Shown piece by piece: positions 23,284 through 35,967 of a stretch of 64,000 bases of DNA; positions within the stretch are counted from its first letter, which is position 1, and each line of letters starts with the position of its first letter. The notes under the pieces are model-generated. The model was not told where the DNA came from. It worked only from the letters and a program-made list of their open reading frames with translations, and made no database searches. The translations under genes and the position numbers were made by a program. Source of the DNA: Archegozetes longisetosus (Eukaryota > Arthropoda > Arachnida > Sarcoptiformes > Trhypochthoniidae); contig JAEMBT020000001.1 in the NCBI GenBank assembly GCA_018873245.2, positions 3,410,001 to 3,474,000 of the forward strand. The letters are read 5' to 3'.

Positions 23284-24995
23284 TTATAAAGATTTTAAAG
23301 ACTTAATAAAAAAAGTTAGCGCAACAAAAATCAATGTAAAAGCTAATGAATTGATAGTCGAATGATCTGATGATTGACATGATTCTCTGTTAAGGACACA
23401 TTCCAAGAAGTTGAATTCTGATTCTGCATTTCTTATCCCATCAAATGTGATCCATGGAATCCAATTTGGTTTTGGGTTCAACTTAAGTGTTTCGTTTCTC
23501 ATCTTATCCAACAGTTCTAACCCTCGCTCTTCTGCACATGAGTAGATTTGTTGCGGATCAGTGTTGAAGACTAAACGATAAGCATCATCAAAAGCTTTGG
23601 TCACATTGTTCCGCCAATCATCACTACTGAATGAAGCGTTTAAGAACTGAACTGTCTTCAGCTTATTCTCATTGTTCGATGGGTCTTGATTTTGAAAATA
23701 TTTTTCAATAACGCATGCCTTCAATTAGAGTCAAATTCATCTTTCAATTAGTTGACAAATTAGTCAAAATTGAAATTACCCTAACCTAACCTAACTTAAA
23801 CGACGAAAATTTAACTATTAAAAAGTAAAACAAACTCTTTACAACTTATAAATTCTTATATTAAGTGTATTTGCGAAGCATTCTTAAAAAGTAAAATAAA
23901 GGTTTTATAGCTTATTAGTTCTTACGTGAAGTATATTCCCGAAACATTCTGGTTCGCCGTGTTGACACTCAAAAGAGACGCTTCCATCAGTCTCATTGAC
24001 TATTTTATCTCCAAAACCAAAGGGAACAAACTGAACATCAATCAAATTAATGACTCTCGCATAAGCAGGAGCGAATTGGTTTATAATGAATCTTCTGCTG
24101 TCAGGACAAAGGGTTTCGTAGTAAACTCCAACCTCTATTTTTGGACATGAAGTTACATTACAGACTGATTGAAGAAAATTGAATTCAGAATCAGTGTTTC
24201 TGACGTTATTGAATGTGATCCATGGCACGTAATTTAGTTGTGGGTCTAATTGGTTGGTCAGATTACCCATTTTGTCGAGTAAATCGTTGCCACGCGATAT
24301 AGCGCACTCATATATTTCATTAAAGTCTCTCCCAAACACACTTTGATAGCACTTATTAACAGCATTGGTCACATTTGTTCGCCAATCATCAGCACTAAAT
24401 GAACAGCTAATCAACTGAACGGTCTTGAGTTTATTTTCACGATTTGATTGATTTTCGAAGTACTTATCGACAACACATGACTAAAAAATAGAAAAGCAAA
24501 TGAATTGATAATGAATAAAATCAGATTGTAACTCAGGTGAAAATCAGGTGAAAGAGAAAGGCTCTAAAGAAGTGAAATTTGAGAACTAAATTAAAACTGG
24601 ATTTTAAAAAAGTGATTCTAATCAAACTTACATGAAGTTTATTACCCCAACACTCTTGTTCTCCATGTTGACACTCGAAAGTGAAACTTCCATCAGTTTG
24701 ATTAACTATCTTCCATGCTTTACCAAATGGCACTATTTGTAGATCAATGATGTCAACTAATTGATCATCGATATAATGAGGCGCCAATTGATTGATCACA
24801 AATCTTCTACTATCAGGACATAATGATTCATAGTATAATGATACCTTGATCTTGTCCTAAAGAGTTTGAAAAAGCTCACAAGTTAGAAAAATGTAAGATA
24901 GTTTTTCAAAATTTGAATTAAAATGTTATACTAACTTCACTTATAACTCTGGTAACTGTGAAAATGAGTATTAAAAATAATGAAATGTATTTCAT
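23284..24995 (-). CDS. GILT-family thiol reductase with two tandem GILT domains
   Basis: Four exons, 24995-24936, 24856-24632, 24480-23926 and 23718-23284, all joined in phase 0, give 424 residues. Exon 1 is exactly a 20-residue signal peptide (MKYISLFLILIFTVTRVISE). Two complete domains of the gamma-interferon-inducible lysosomal thiol reductase family follow, each with the active site ESLCPDSRRF or ETLCPDSRRF, the GILT signature CQHGE (FECQHGEQECWGN; FECQHGEPECFGN) and a Cys-rich second half ending in YVPWITF or WIPWITF. The exon 2/3 and 3/4 junctions fall at the identical spot (after NKLH and NILH), so the gene arose by internal duplication. Both active sites are CXXS rather than CXXC, as in many arthropod GILTs. 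The C-terminus carries a hydrophobic segment (LAFTLIFVALTFFIKSLKSL), a membrane or GPI signal unusual for the family. The expected role is disulphide reduction in lysosomes, possibly in immunity. Confidence 0.88.
23779..23797. repeat. Interstitial TTAGG telomere-type repeat
   Basis: Three CCTAA units and a degenerate fourth, inside intron 3 of the GILT gene. TTAGG is the ancestral arthropod telomere unit. Confidence 0.6.
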
Positions 24996-27867
24996 GTTAA
25001 GCTGTCATATGAATCTAAGCAAGATTTCTAAGCTGTAATATTTGAGATATTTGTTTGACGGCTAAATGTCAGAACAATTTATTTAAATACCTCAATAAAA
25101 ATGTTTTGTTCAACGCCAAGAATTAGTTTAAAGATAACAAATAGAAATAGTTAGGAATAAAGTAATTATATTTATCTCAACATAAACTACTGGCACATAT
25201 TTCACGAGTTTTATACGACTTCGTGCCCAACTGTTGGAGATATTATCATTGAGCAACAGAAACTAATTGAGAAATTTTATCTAATTTCTAAATATATAAA
25301 ACTTATATTAGGCCTTGTACTTTTCGGTTTAACTCTTAAATCTCCGAATCAAATTAATGTATTACATGAAACTTTTTAAACTTTAAGTTACACATTGCAA
25401 ACCACGTACTTTACATTATCAGTTTTACATAAGGTAGATCACTTAGAGATGTTCAAGCAGACCATCGCTTATCATTAACTAATGAAACCTAAATATGTAC
25501 AAGATCAAACATTTCAATGGAGATATAGAGGGACATGGCAATTAGTATATGTCAATTTTGAGAATTTATCAACCTCAAATTCAAAATCAATTTTCGCGTT
25601 AAACCCGATGAACTCCGGATTTAGTCAAATTTATCAAACCCGATTGAACCACCCCGAATTGGCGTGAAAATTAAACCCGAAGAGTTCAGAGCCTAACCTA
25701 TATAAATGTGCGTTTCCAAGATTCTTACTTTTCGAATCTCTACAACTCTCTCTCTCTCTCTCTCTCTCTAATTCGGTGTCAAGCATTTCAAAGATTGCAC
25801 TAAATAGAATAACTCAAATCATATTATTTTGCATTCAAATAAAAAGTATAAACTTTCAAAGTTTTCAAGAGCTGACAAGTGAGCTAATTTAATTTTTGTT
25901 TAACGTATTGCTGCAGAACTTATGCATTATGTAAGTCTTGACATATAACAATTTTTAAAATCTCTCAATCGATTGGAATAAAAGGCTCAAACTGTGGCAA
26001 TAATTGAAAGAACAATGAATTTTGATCTTATAATAAATTGAATAAGTGAGTTTTGAACACATAATGTCTTGATTGTTAGCGCGTACTAGCATTCTACATT
26101 GGACTCTAGTTCGAGAGAAATTGAATTTTAACCCGGTGAGGCAATCGTTTTGCACCTGAATGTATGAATAGGCTTAGTAATTTTGGAATAAATACTTTCA
26201 CTTAGAACACACAATGAAAAACATGTATCGAAAACTGATTTATTCGATTCAATATAAATAAGGCTAGCAATCCCTTGTTCTTTTGTGTGGTCTTTTAATT
26301 GTAAGTTAAAGCTTTAAGCTTCATTGTTTACGACAATGTCTGTAGAGCACAGGGTGTTTGGAAAGTCTGTTTGCATTCAAATGAATTTCTAATTGCTGCA
26401 CAAATTCTAAGAACCTTATTAAGGGCTGTATTTTTGAGTGAAAAATAATGTAAAATAAAACCTAAATCTAATTGTCTTGTGAGTTACAAACATGAGCCGC
26501 GCACGATTGCATTTCATGTATGATAGTTGAACCTTTAATATTAATATTGAGATGTAAGTTAAAGCTTTCAAGTTTAGTAGTTTTTTAATAGCATCCTGCT
26601 CAAATTAAACAATATTGGCATATCTTAATCAGATATGCTTTTTATGTGCCTTTTCTCTCGTAGATTTAGTTACAGTGCTATTGTTGTAATAAAAATCTAC
26701 TCTAAAGTAAATTTAGCCTAATTAACAACCATTTCAACTTATTTCACTTTACATGTTTTCACATTTTTTCATTTTTTTAATTATATGAATAAATCATTGG
26801 AATGATTAGCACTTGTTTCAATAGAAATTGTCTGAAATAAGTCTTATTGCATAGTTTAGATTTGATTTATTGGGAAACGCTACTAAAACTTTCAAGTTTT
26901 TGGAATTAGTCATCATTATATTGATAAATGAACTATTCAAGCGAAATAGTTTCATAACTAGATAACATACTGGCCAATAGCCAGAATGAATGTTCGCGAT
27001 TTAATAAACTTGTTTCTACTTAATATTCTAACTAAAATTTATTTGACTTTTTCAGTAAAACTTTTTTCTAACGCATTTTTCTCTTCAATTTTGTGTAACT
27101 ATTTTGTGGAAACATTTTGCGAGCGTCAGATTCGTTGCAATTCGTTGCAATTCGTTGCAATTCGTTGCTTTGTTTCTATAGATTAATTAACGTTGACTAA
27201 TTAATTAAATTGATTAATGAGTTTGATTTATACATATTTTCGACATCATATGAGAAACTATTACTTATTGCTAAATCTCACCCTCGTTTACCTAATAAGG
27301 TTTAGATTGAATTTCATTTTCAATTGTGATTATATGCCAACTGATAGCACGAAATTGTTTGTTACACCATTTGGTTGATTAACTCGATTACTGTGAAATT
27401 TGTTTCAAATAATTAATAAGTTATATAAGTTTTAATAAGTTTTCCTTAATATGTTAGTTACATTGCATCATTTGGGACAATAACTAATTAAATTTTTCTA
27501 ATTAATTTCCACTAATTATGAATTTGTGTTAACCTCTTATTCATTTAGTTGCAGCTGTTAAACAATAATCTTAAAAGTTTTAGATGTTTAACTTTAGTTT
27601 TTATGCATATACTCGATCACCAAATTCATAAGTTATGTATTTGGAAATTTGTATAGAAGCTGGTAAATACCGGTATACACCAGTATTAAGCCTTCTAGTC
27701 TTACATACTTATTCTACATTCTATAACTTTTTAATGCTTTATAGCAACCACAGGTCATCTACTTTAATGGCATGCTTTTTGTCAGATCATAATATGTTCA
27801 TATGTTAACTTATTAACTTACAGAATGTTTAATACAGTAATCTAACTTCATTTAAAATCTAATCTTG
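24996..27867. other. Intergenic, no gene seen
   Basis: AT-rich DNA upstream of the GILT gene. It holds a short (CT)n run at 25746-25768, a block at 25590-25690 with repeated AAACCCGA phrases, and a tandem decamer at 27131-27168. Open frames at 25482-25667, 25955-26155 and 26986-27186 lack motifs. Confidence 0.5.
27131..27168. repeat. Tandem decamer, about 4 copies
   Basis: TTCGTTGCAA repeated head to tail, the last copy cut short. Confidence 0.9.
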
Positions 27868-28190
27868 CTAAACTTCATATACACCCAAGCTCTTGTTGCT
27901 GTCACCGATTACTAAGTGTTCAACTGTATCATCAACAAAATTAGATGATAGATGATAGTTGATGATAGTATTATAAATATGATACTCCAACTGATTGCCC
28001 ACTTTGAGGCAGTTCTTAGAAGATATCTTAGCCTTAGCAACAACTAGTCTGAAATTTTATTAATAGAGAGATATTTGCTGTTTGGGATCTTTACAATTAT
28101 AATGATTTCTAGAAATTACCTCTTTTCAAATTCCACAACAAATTCCTCTGAGTCGCCCATCCAGCTAAATAGTGATTTTCTTCTCTTCAT
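27868..28190 (-). CDS. Small two-exon gene, unrecognised (83 residues)
   Basis: Exons 28190-28120 and 28048-27868 join in phase 2 across a 71-base intron (donor GTAATT, acceptor TTTCAG). The protein begins MKRRKSLFSWMGDSEEFVVE and ends NKSLGVYEV. It has no signal peptide or membrane segment, and composition is balanced (Asp/Glu, Val, Asn, Lys) rather than AT-driven. The phrase SEEFVVE recalls the start of a chromodomain, but the rest does not follow that fold and I do not assign it. An alternative acceptor (CTATTTAG at about 28171) would make this the end of a longer gene, so the start is uncertain. Confidence 0.4.
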
Positions 28191-28433
28191 CGTCTGCTTT
28201 TTTATTCTCTAATCATATATAATAAGATGACTAATAAGTAAACTGTAATTAAATGAATGACCTCAAGATTGAGCTAATAATTAGTGTAAATGAGCGCAGC
28301 CTTGAAAGTGGTGAATCGAAGCTATCTCAAAATTGACTAAACGATGAAATAATAAAAATGTTATACCAAAAATCATGGCCAATATAGCGATAATCCTAGA
28401 AATCATGGTCACTCATTCTCAAATATGTCATTA

Positions 28434-28546
28434 CTCAATAACTGAATAACTGATTATCCCAATAACTGATTGTCTGAATAACTGATTATCCCAATAACTG
28501 ATTATCCCAATAACTAATTATCCCAATAACTAATTATCTGAATAAC
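28434..28546. repeat. Tandem array of a 16-base unit
   Basis: About seven variants of AATAACTGATTATCCC, some with TCTG in place of TCCC. Confidence 0.85.
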
Positions 28547-29160
28547 TTTTTCCTTAACTTCTATTATTTTTGACCTAATACTAATTGCTTTTAATCATCG
28601 ATAGTGTCTAAAGCGGAAGCAGTTTAGTGACCCTTTTCTAATAAATCTGAAAATTTCTTAGAAAAATAGCCAAATTTGGTATTAGTATTGATAATATAGG
28701 AATCAATATGTTTAGGTAAAAAAATCGAAGAAATAGGAGCGAATAGAAGTGAGTGTTACTATGGAGAAGTTAAACAAGCAGAAAGAAGTTGAAATGAAAT
28801 ATATGATAATGTAAAAGATGGAAAATATAGATAGAATAATAAGAAAACTGTCGTTGCATTACGCGTCAATTATATAATCGGGGGACGCGCTGTCCTCTAT
28901 ATATACACATTGGTTAATAGTTGTCTTGTCAAAGACCCAGATTGGCGTTCCGTTAACCCAAACGGCGCATACGTAACTCTTAAAGTAGGAATGAACTAAC
29001 GTTTTAAATGCTCACTATTAAAAGCTTATATTTATTATATGACAGCTATTGATAAAGAAAACTTTCTCCTAACTATTTACATGCTGGCTATACGTCAGTT
29101 TAGACCATCTCTTCTGTCATAGTAATCATCTGTTTGAGTCTGGGTCATCTTTTGTACTGA

Positions 29161-29250
29161 CTGCTTCTGATAGCTTTTGATAGCTTTTGATAACTTTTGA
29201 TAACTTCTGATAACTTCTGATAACTTTTCATTATTTCTGATTATTTCTGT
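29161..29250. repeat. Tandem decamer array, 9 copies
   Basis: Nine consecutive 10-base units of the form TAACTTTTGA, with TAGC, TTCT and TTAT variants, ending about 65 bases before the proposed kynureninase start. Confidence 0.9.
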
Positions 29251-29314
29251 TGCAAAGTTCGCTTTTCTATTTAACTTGTTATTCTAATTTTATGCTTGTA
29301 TTAAGTTCTTTATA

Positions 29315-32300
29315 ATGTGGCAGCAAACCAATCAACACTATAGTCAATCTTCTGCTGCTTTGACTTCAGTTACTTCTGAACTTTCTTATAACAACACTAA
29401 GAAAATGAGACCAAAAAATAGAAATGTAAGTAAATATTTATAATTATTTATTATTTTATTGCTATTGTTTAAACAAATCTGTTTAATATTTTTGATTTTT
29501 TACTTTTTATTTTTAATTTTACTTTTTAATAATCTAAAAATATAAGCTCTCACTCAATCATAAATTCAATACTGAATGTTGAGTCAAGTTTTAGATGAGA
29601 ATTAGTGCCTGACCTTTGATCAAGTTACTAATTTCACTAGTCTTATGATTTATAATCTTATTGTCTTATGAGATGTTTTGTAGGGGCTAATTGTCTGCAT
29701 TTTTCGGTATAATTGCATTCAGTTATAAGTCAATAAAGGCATCAATTATTAAAGAGACTAAAAATAGGAAAATCAATGTTTTAATATAGAAATATATTGA
29801 TGACTAAACGAATTAATCTTACGTAATTTAATACAGTTATATCTAAATAGTAAGCCTATTTGCATTGAAATGTAATTTAGTAAAAACATGTTGCAAGCAC
29901 ATCCTATCTTTCAATCTAAAGTTATACGTCAATTAATGCTAAACAACCTGTTTATTGTAAAACCTCTTTGTTTTTAATGTTAGTTGTCAGTCCCCAATTG
30001 TCCACTATATCTCTCTATTACTGCGATTCAAAGTTGTATAGTTATGATTTAATGCGTTACACACGATTGAGATATTGATTACTATAAAAAAAATAGAAAT
30101 TTAGGTATATTTATAAAAATAAAATTTTTAGTATATTTATAAAAATAAAATTTTTGCTGAGAAAATAAACAAACAAATAGAAATGAATTTGCACTATTCT
30201 AAGAATAATTCCCTAATATTTGAGTTAAAGACGGAATAAGCAGCGATTAGATAATAAGAATCATAGCTATATTTACTTAAGTAGAGACTGCGATCAGTAA
30301 ATTGAACGTTTAGTTGCAATATTGCAATTAGAAGGAATGCTATGTATGCATATAAGAATGAAGCGCTTAATTTTAGGCTAACATTCAGATGTATAGCATT
30401 TAGTGTAACATTCATATATAGCAACAATTAGTCATTAATTTATAAATATCTTCGTGCAATACATGTGATTTAATTGCCTTGCGCTTCAATTGCACGAAGA
30501 ATAAAAATATAGTATAAGCATATAATGCAATGTAAACACAATGACGTCTGTAGTGACATTTCACAAACAAAAATTCTTAACAAAAAATTAAACATCAAAT
30601 CAAACTTTTTTGCTTTTTTCTCGTTTTCACTCACTGTTTACGCACTAACATATCCAATTAATTTTTGGACCTCAAGTAGATGAGAATACTCGATAAAACC
30701 ATACATCAAATTGATCAAAATGTTGATTAGTAAGATGAAATGTCAAAAGTAAACTCGTCATACTATATTTAACATTGAGAATATACCTTTCAATAAGAAT
30801 GTGATTTATGAGAGAAGGAATGCGATTAGAGTTAGTTCGAGTGGAGTCAGCGTAAGTGAACGCAAGTTAAAGTTGTGTTAATCTATCAAATAGTCTACAG
30901 TATAGTTGGTCTGCGATATAATTAGTCTACGGCATAGTTAGTCTATGGTACAGTTTGTCTGTGGTATGGTTGGTCTGCGGTACAGTTGGACTACGATACA
31001 GTTAGCCTACGGTATAGTTAGTCTACTGTATAGCTAATCTACAGCATACTTAATCTGCAGCATAGTTATTAGATTAAATAGTAGTTAAGTAAAAAAAGAA
31101 TTGCCAAATACTAGTCCTATTGGGGAAGCCCTAACGGAGTGTATTATCACACCTTAAATCCTTTCGATTGGACCGAACTTAGAGATATCATTTAGAGATA
31201 CGATTATCATTCCGTGCTGTACGTGTGTATCAATTATTGACATTGTATAGAAATTGACTTTAGAAAATATTTGTCGTTTGTCTTTTACAGCTAATACATC
31301 ATTACTTAAGCCTTATTTACTTTCTGTCTCTAGACTTCAATAGGAAACAAGAAATTGAAAATGTATCAACAACTCCCTATCAATATCTTTCGTCAAAAAT
31401 CCATCATTTGGTCTGTCCCTATCGAAAGCAAAGAGTTCGCCAGGAGAATGGATGAAGAGGACCAGTTCGCTTCCTTTAGAAACTTGTTCGCTTTCCCTAA
31501 GAAGAACAATTTGCCATTTGGTAAGATATTCTTAAGCAAATTCTAGCCTCTTCTTTACTATATAACTTAATTGATTTGACTTAAGTTATCTAAATTGCTA
31601 ACTCTTCCAATGAATTGTCACTTGAGACAATCTGTTAGACTATCAGTGCTGAAAGTTAGTATTTTTCTAATGAGTCATCTTTCCATATGTAATTCTCTGC
31701 TTTTTACTCCAATCTCATTAAGAATATTCCAATGGAATATTCCAATAGAATATTCTAGTACTACACTCTAATCATTAAGAGCATTAAGAGTTGAAAGGAT
31801 TAGTAATAAGTACTTATGTTGAGGATTGAGTCAAAAATTGATGTTAATATCAAATAGCTGTTGAACGCATGGCAACAATGATAGTTTAGCTAAGATGAAA
31901 ACAAGAAAAACTAAGAAAACTATAAAAATTTTCAAACATTTTTATGCCTATCACGTGATCGAAAGTCATACTTATATGTAGGGCTAAATTGTGATGAGAG
32001 GGGAAGTAATTTACGTAACAATTTGACAACAAATCGTTGAAAAGATAATTATTACTAAGCGCTCTTCAAACTATTTACAAATTAAGTCACTTTATCTCTA
32101 AGCACAAACCATTTCCTAATAGCAAACACAAGAAATAGAAGTGATAATAACTCGCGTTCAAAGATTCGTCTAATACATTTTGATTACTTTTACATTAATT
32201 TTACATTACTTTTATATTACAACTTGTGGCTAACGTCCTAACTCACTTTCAAATTGCACTTTGTAGCACTGCTACCACCAAAACTGTCCTAACTAAACTG

Positions 32301-35300
32301 TTTAATTATGTCCAACCAATAATGCATTAGTACAGTCAACAGTTTTACAGAGTAAAAAATTGTGATTTCGGTTACGCATCTTATACTTAATACCTATAAC
32401 TGCGCCTTAATCTCATAGATAAACACTTTTCATATTCGTATTTACAGTTGATTCTAAGCGATTATTTGATGAGAACGAGGATTGCCTTTATCTTTGTGGA
32501 CAATCACTAGGACTTAAGCCGAAGTCATTAGATCACTATGTGAAAGAAGTGCTAAACAACTGGTCGGAGAGGGGTGTCCACAGCCACTTCCATGGTTATC
32601 TTCCAGCAGCTTTATCTGATTTGCCGCCAAAAGCACCGATGGCCCGAATTGTCGGCGCTAAACAACATGAAGTGACTGTCATGAATGCGCTTACAGTTAA
32701 TTTGCATCTCTTGTTAGCTACGTTTTATCGTCCCACACAACGGAGACATAAGATAATTATTGAAGAGCATGCCTTCTCATCTGATATGGTAATACTAATT
32801 ATTCTAACCTTTATATCTGAATAACTCTTTGTCCAACTTATAAACAGTTTTGTTATTCTCTACCTACACATTTAATTCAAGTGTTGACCTTATAATTGAC
32901 TTTTTGTCTGTTACTTTGCTCATAGTCTGTAATCAACAATTTTTTGCTCAGCTTTTATTTTGATTAATTCTTATTTTCATACATCTATACTTTTCCAATC
33001 TTTAATCTATTTTCAAACTTGTTTACATTTTTGCATTTCAACAATTACTTGTAGTTTACTAGCAGTCAATTTTCTATTTATAAAACTATTATTTTTCTGG
33101 AAATTCAAACAAATCAATATGTTTTTAGTATGTGGTTAAATCGCAGCTAAGATTTCATGGTTACTCACCTGAAACAAGTCTGGTTACCTTGAAACCAAGA
33201 GCGGTAAGTTAAAAATATACTGTCTTTCATTCAAACATCACCACTATTTCCTACATCTCTACTTTCGCAAATATTTTTTTTTTAATTTTTGTTTATCTAA
33301 ATTCCTTCTCCTGTTCACGAACTCATCAGTTTTGAAATATTGAAAGTCGTTTCGTAGAAAACTTGCTCAACTTGGAATAATAAGCTCAATAAGTTTTCTC
33401 AACTCAAGCAAAGATAAGCCCAATTAGATTAGAAAGATAGCGATAATCGCTAAATTCTGTGCTTAAAATTGTATATATTTCTCATTTATTTAATCGTAAG
33501 AAATACGTATAGAATAGGTTTGAGTGAAAAGAAAATTTACTCAGAAAACATTGTTCAAATTAATTTGAAATTTGGGAGTAAGCTTAAAGTTCAAGTGTAT
33601 TTGAAACATATTTATAGTCTACTCTTTGAGTGCTCATTTCTAATGAAATCAAAATACGATGAGATGTATCTAAATTGAAGATAATAACGACTAACTCTAT
33701 AGTCTATTAACGATTAATTTAATGTATTTTGACCTCAAATCTAAATTTGAACCAAATCTGAGAAATGAATAGAAAATAAATGCCAATACCTATACATAAA
33801 GATATAAAAGAATAATTCATCAAAATATTATCAAAGCCTAATGTATTTGTTTATCAATACACTTCATGCAAACTCATTTACGCCTTTTATTGCAGATAAT
33901 TACAAGTATTATGTTAGAGAAAATAATTAATTAAACTTGTTTTTGTCAACAATAAAAAACAAAAATAAAATTTGCAGTAAATAATTAACAGTAAAAAACC
34001 ATTTTTTTCAATAAACAAATAAAGGGCGAACACTTGTTGCGTGAGGAAGACATCCTTGATGTCATAGCTAAAGAAGGCGATCAAGTGATGGTAGCAATGC
34101 TTCCGGCCATACAGTATTATACGGGACAGTTGCTTAATATTAAGAAATTCACTAAAGCTGCTCAGGACAAAGGAATCATTGTTGGAGTAGATTTGGCCCA
34201 TGCTGTTGGAAATGTACCGATTTATTTACATAACTGGAATGTTGACTTTGCAGCATGGTGCACTTATAAAGTTTGTTCATTCTATAATTATCTTTAGCTT
34301 TTTTTTTTAATTATTCTTTAATCTTACGAATCCTCTCATATGACTAGTATTTGAATTCTGGTGCCGGTGGTATTGGAGGTATATATGTCCATGAAAAGTA
34401 TACTGAAAAAGGTGGAAACTCACAGTTTCCAATGCTTCAGGGCTGGTGGGGAAACAATATTAAAACGAAATTTCTAATGAAAGATGGTGAGCAATACTTC
34501 TTTATCATGTAATAACAGAATCTATATGAGAAATACATTTAAGTGGATCTTAAGCTTTGAGATAACAATTGTTTTTGAGAGATTTTTTTCAAGGGTTGTA
34601 TTGTTTTTTGCGGTACAACTTTTTGTGCTCACAGCATAGAAACAATATTTCAAATATACATTATCTACACTTTGACAGAAATACATTCTAAATAACTTCC
34701 TTTCCTTACTTATCAAAAACTTTAATTTTAGTTATTTAGTATTGGAATCAGTCCAGTATTGGATTTAGTCAAGAATTGGGTTTAGTCCAGTATTGAATTT
34801 AGTTAACCATTAAATTAGACTTAAAACAATATAAGCTTGAAGTTTAGGCATTTAAAGGTTTTAGTATAAAATAAAGAGAAATAAAAAGCAAACTAGATAC
34901 AAGTCAAACTAGATGTAAGCTAACTTAGCAACTATTTTACAGACTTTGATCCATGCTTTGGAACTGATATGTTTAAATTAAGTAATCCATCGCCTGTTTT
35001 GAATGCTATGCTTATGGCGAGCCTTGATGTGAGTTATACTCTATCTCAAGATTCATATCACAAACTTATATCTCATTTCTTCTCTAAAGATTTTTAGCCA
35101 AACTTCGATTGAAGAGTTAAGGAAGAAACAGTTCCTCCTCACCGGTTATCTCGAATTTATGATAAAGACATTCTTTCCCCAAAAAATGACAAACGGGTTT
35201 CATTCAAGTGATAATATTCTCATTAATGGCAACTCAGATATCATACCATCAGTCGAGATTATAACTCCTTCAGATCCTGAACAAAGAGGCGCTCAATTGT

Positions 35301-35967
35301 CGCTCATGTTCTCAGTGCCCCTGACAGCAGTTCAGGAAGAATTGCAGAAGAGAGGCATTGTTGTAAGTGTCACTTCTTAAGACTCTCAACACGTTATCTT
35401 TAAACAGAACAGCTTTACAGCAATATATAGTGCTTTGCTTACAAATTAGTTTAATCAGATTTTTTTTCATTTGAGGACTGATAAGTTAAGTTAGTTTTTT
35501 ATTATTTCAATAATTAAAAGGTCATATTTCGCTTGTTAAAGCGGTTCCACGTCAAGTTACACGTACAGTTACAGATACAGTTACACGTATGTTTTGCATT
35601 GTAAAGTTAAAAAGCCGGAATCGGCTTAGAACAATTAATCTGATCTAATAATCCGATCTAATATTTGATCTAATCGTTTGGTCCAATCTAGTGTGACATT
35701 CGAATGCCGAGTGTGATGCGAGTGGCACCGGTTCCCCTCTACAACTCATTCATCGATGTCCACAAGTTCGTTATGACTCTCTATGATATTTTCCAGAATT
35801 TCGACGGAAAACTCTTACAAAATACATGTATTAATGAACTGAATGGCGAGGATTCGCATTCAACCGAAGAAATGCCTCTGAGTGCCAGATCATCACCAAC
35901 TGCCTCGGCAACGAACCATTCCTCAGACTCTGAACCAGATTCTATTCACGGGACTAACACTTTGTAG
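29315..35967 (+). CDS. KYNU: Kynureninase
   Basis: This PLP enzyme cleaves kynurenine and 3-hydroxykynurenine to anthranilates in tryptophan breakdown. Core exons are 31334-31520, 32448-32788, 33129-33203, 34025-34270, 34348-34486, 34943-35028, 35090-35362 and 35692-35967, all in phase. Motifs follow the family in order: DEEDQFASFRNLFAFPK, LYLCGQSLGLKPK, MNALTVNLHLLLATFYRPT, VDLAHAVGN, the PLP-lysine motif WCTYK, then YLNSGAGGIGGIYVHEKY, ITPSDPEQRGAQLSLMFSVP and IRMPSVMRVAPVPLYNSF. A further 5' exon, 29315-29425 (MWQQTNQHYSQSSAALTSVT onward), ends in GTAAGT in phase 0 and joins the open frame at 31334, giving 577 residues; without it, translation can start at ATG 31361 (531 residues). Both exceed human kynureninase (465). 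The extra C-terminal 45 or so residues are Ser-rich and acidic. Intron 1 carries a minisatellite. Confidence 0.93.
30892..31067. repeat. 16-base minisatellite, 11 copies
   Basis: Eleven units of about AGTCTACGGTATAGTT with base changes but constant length, within intron 1 of the kynureninase model. Confidence 0.92.

Larger units (their letters stand above)
28191..29314. other. Spacer with simple repeats, upstream of kynureninase
   Basis: Divergent spacer between the small minus-strand gene and kynureninase. It holds the two tandem arrays at 28434-28546 and 29161-29250; otherwise nothing recognised. Confidence 0.45.
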
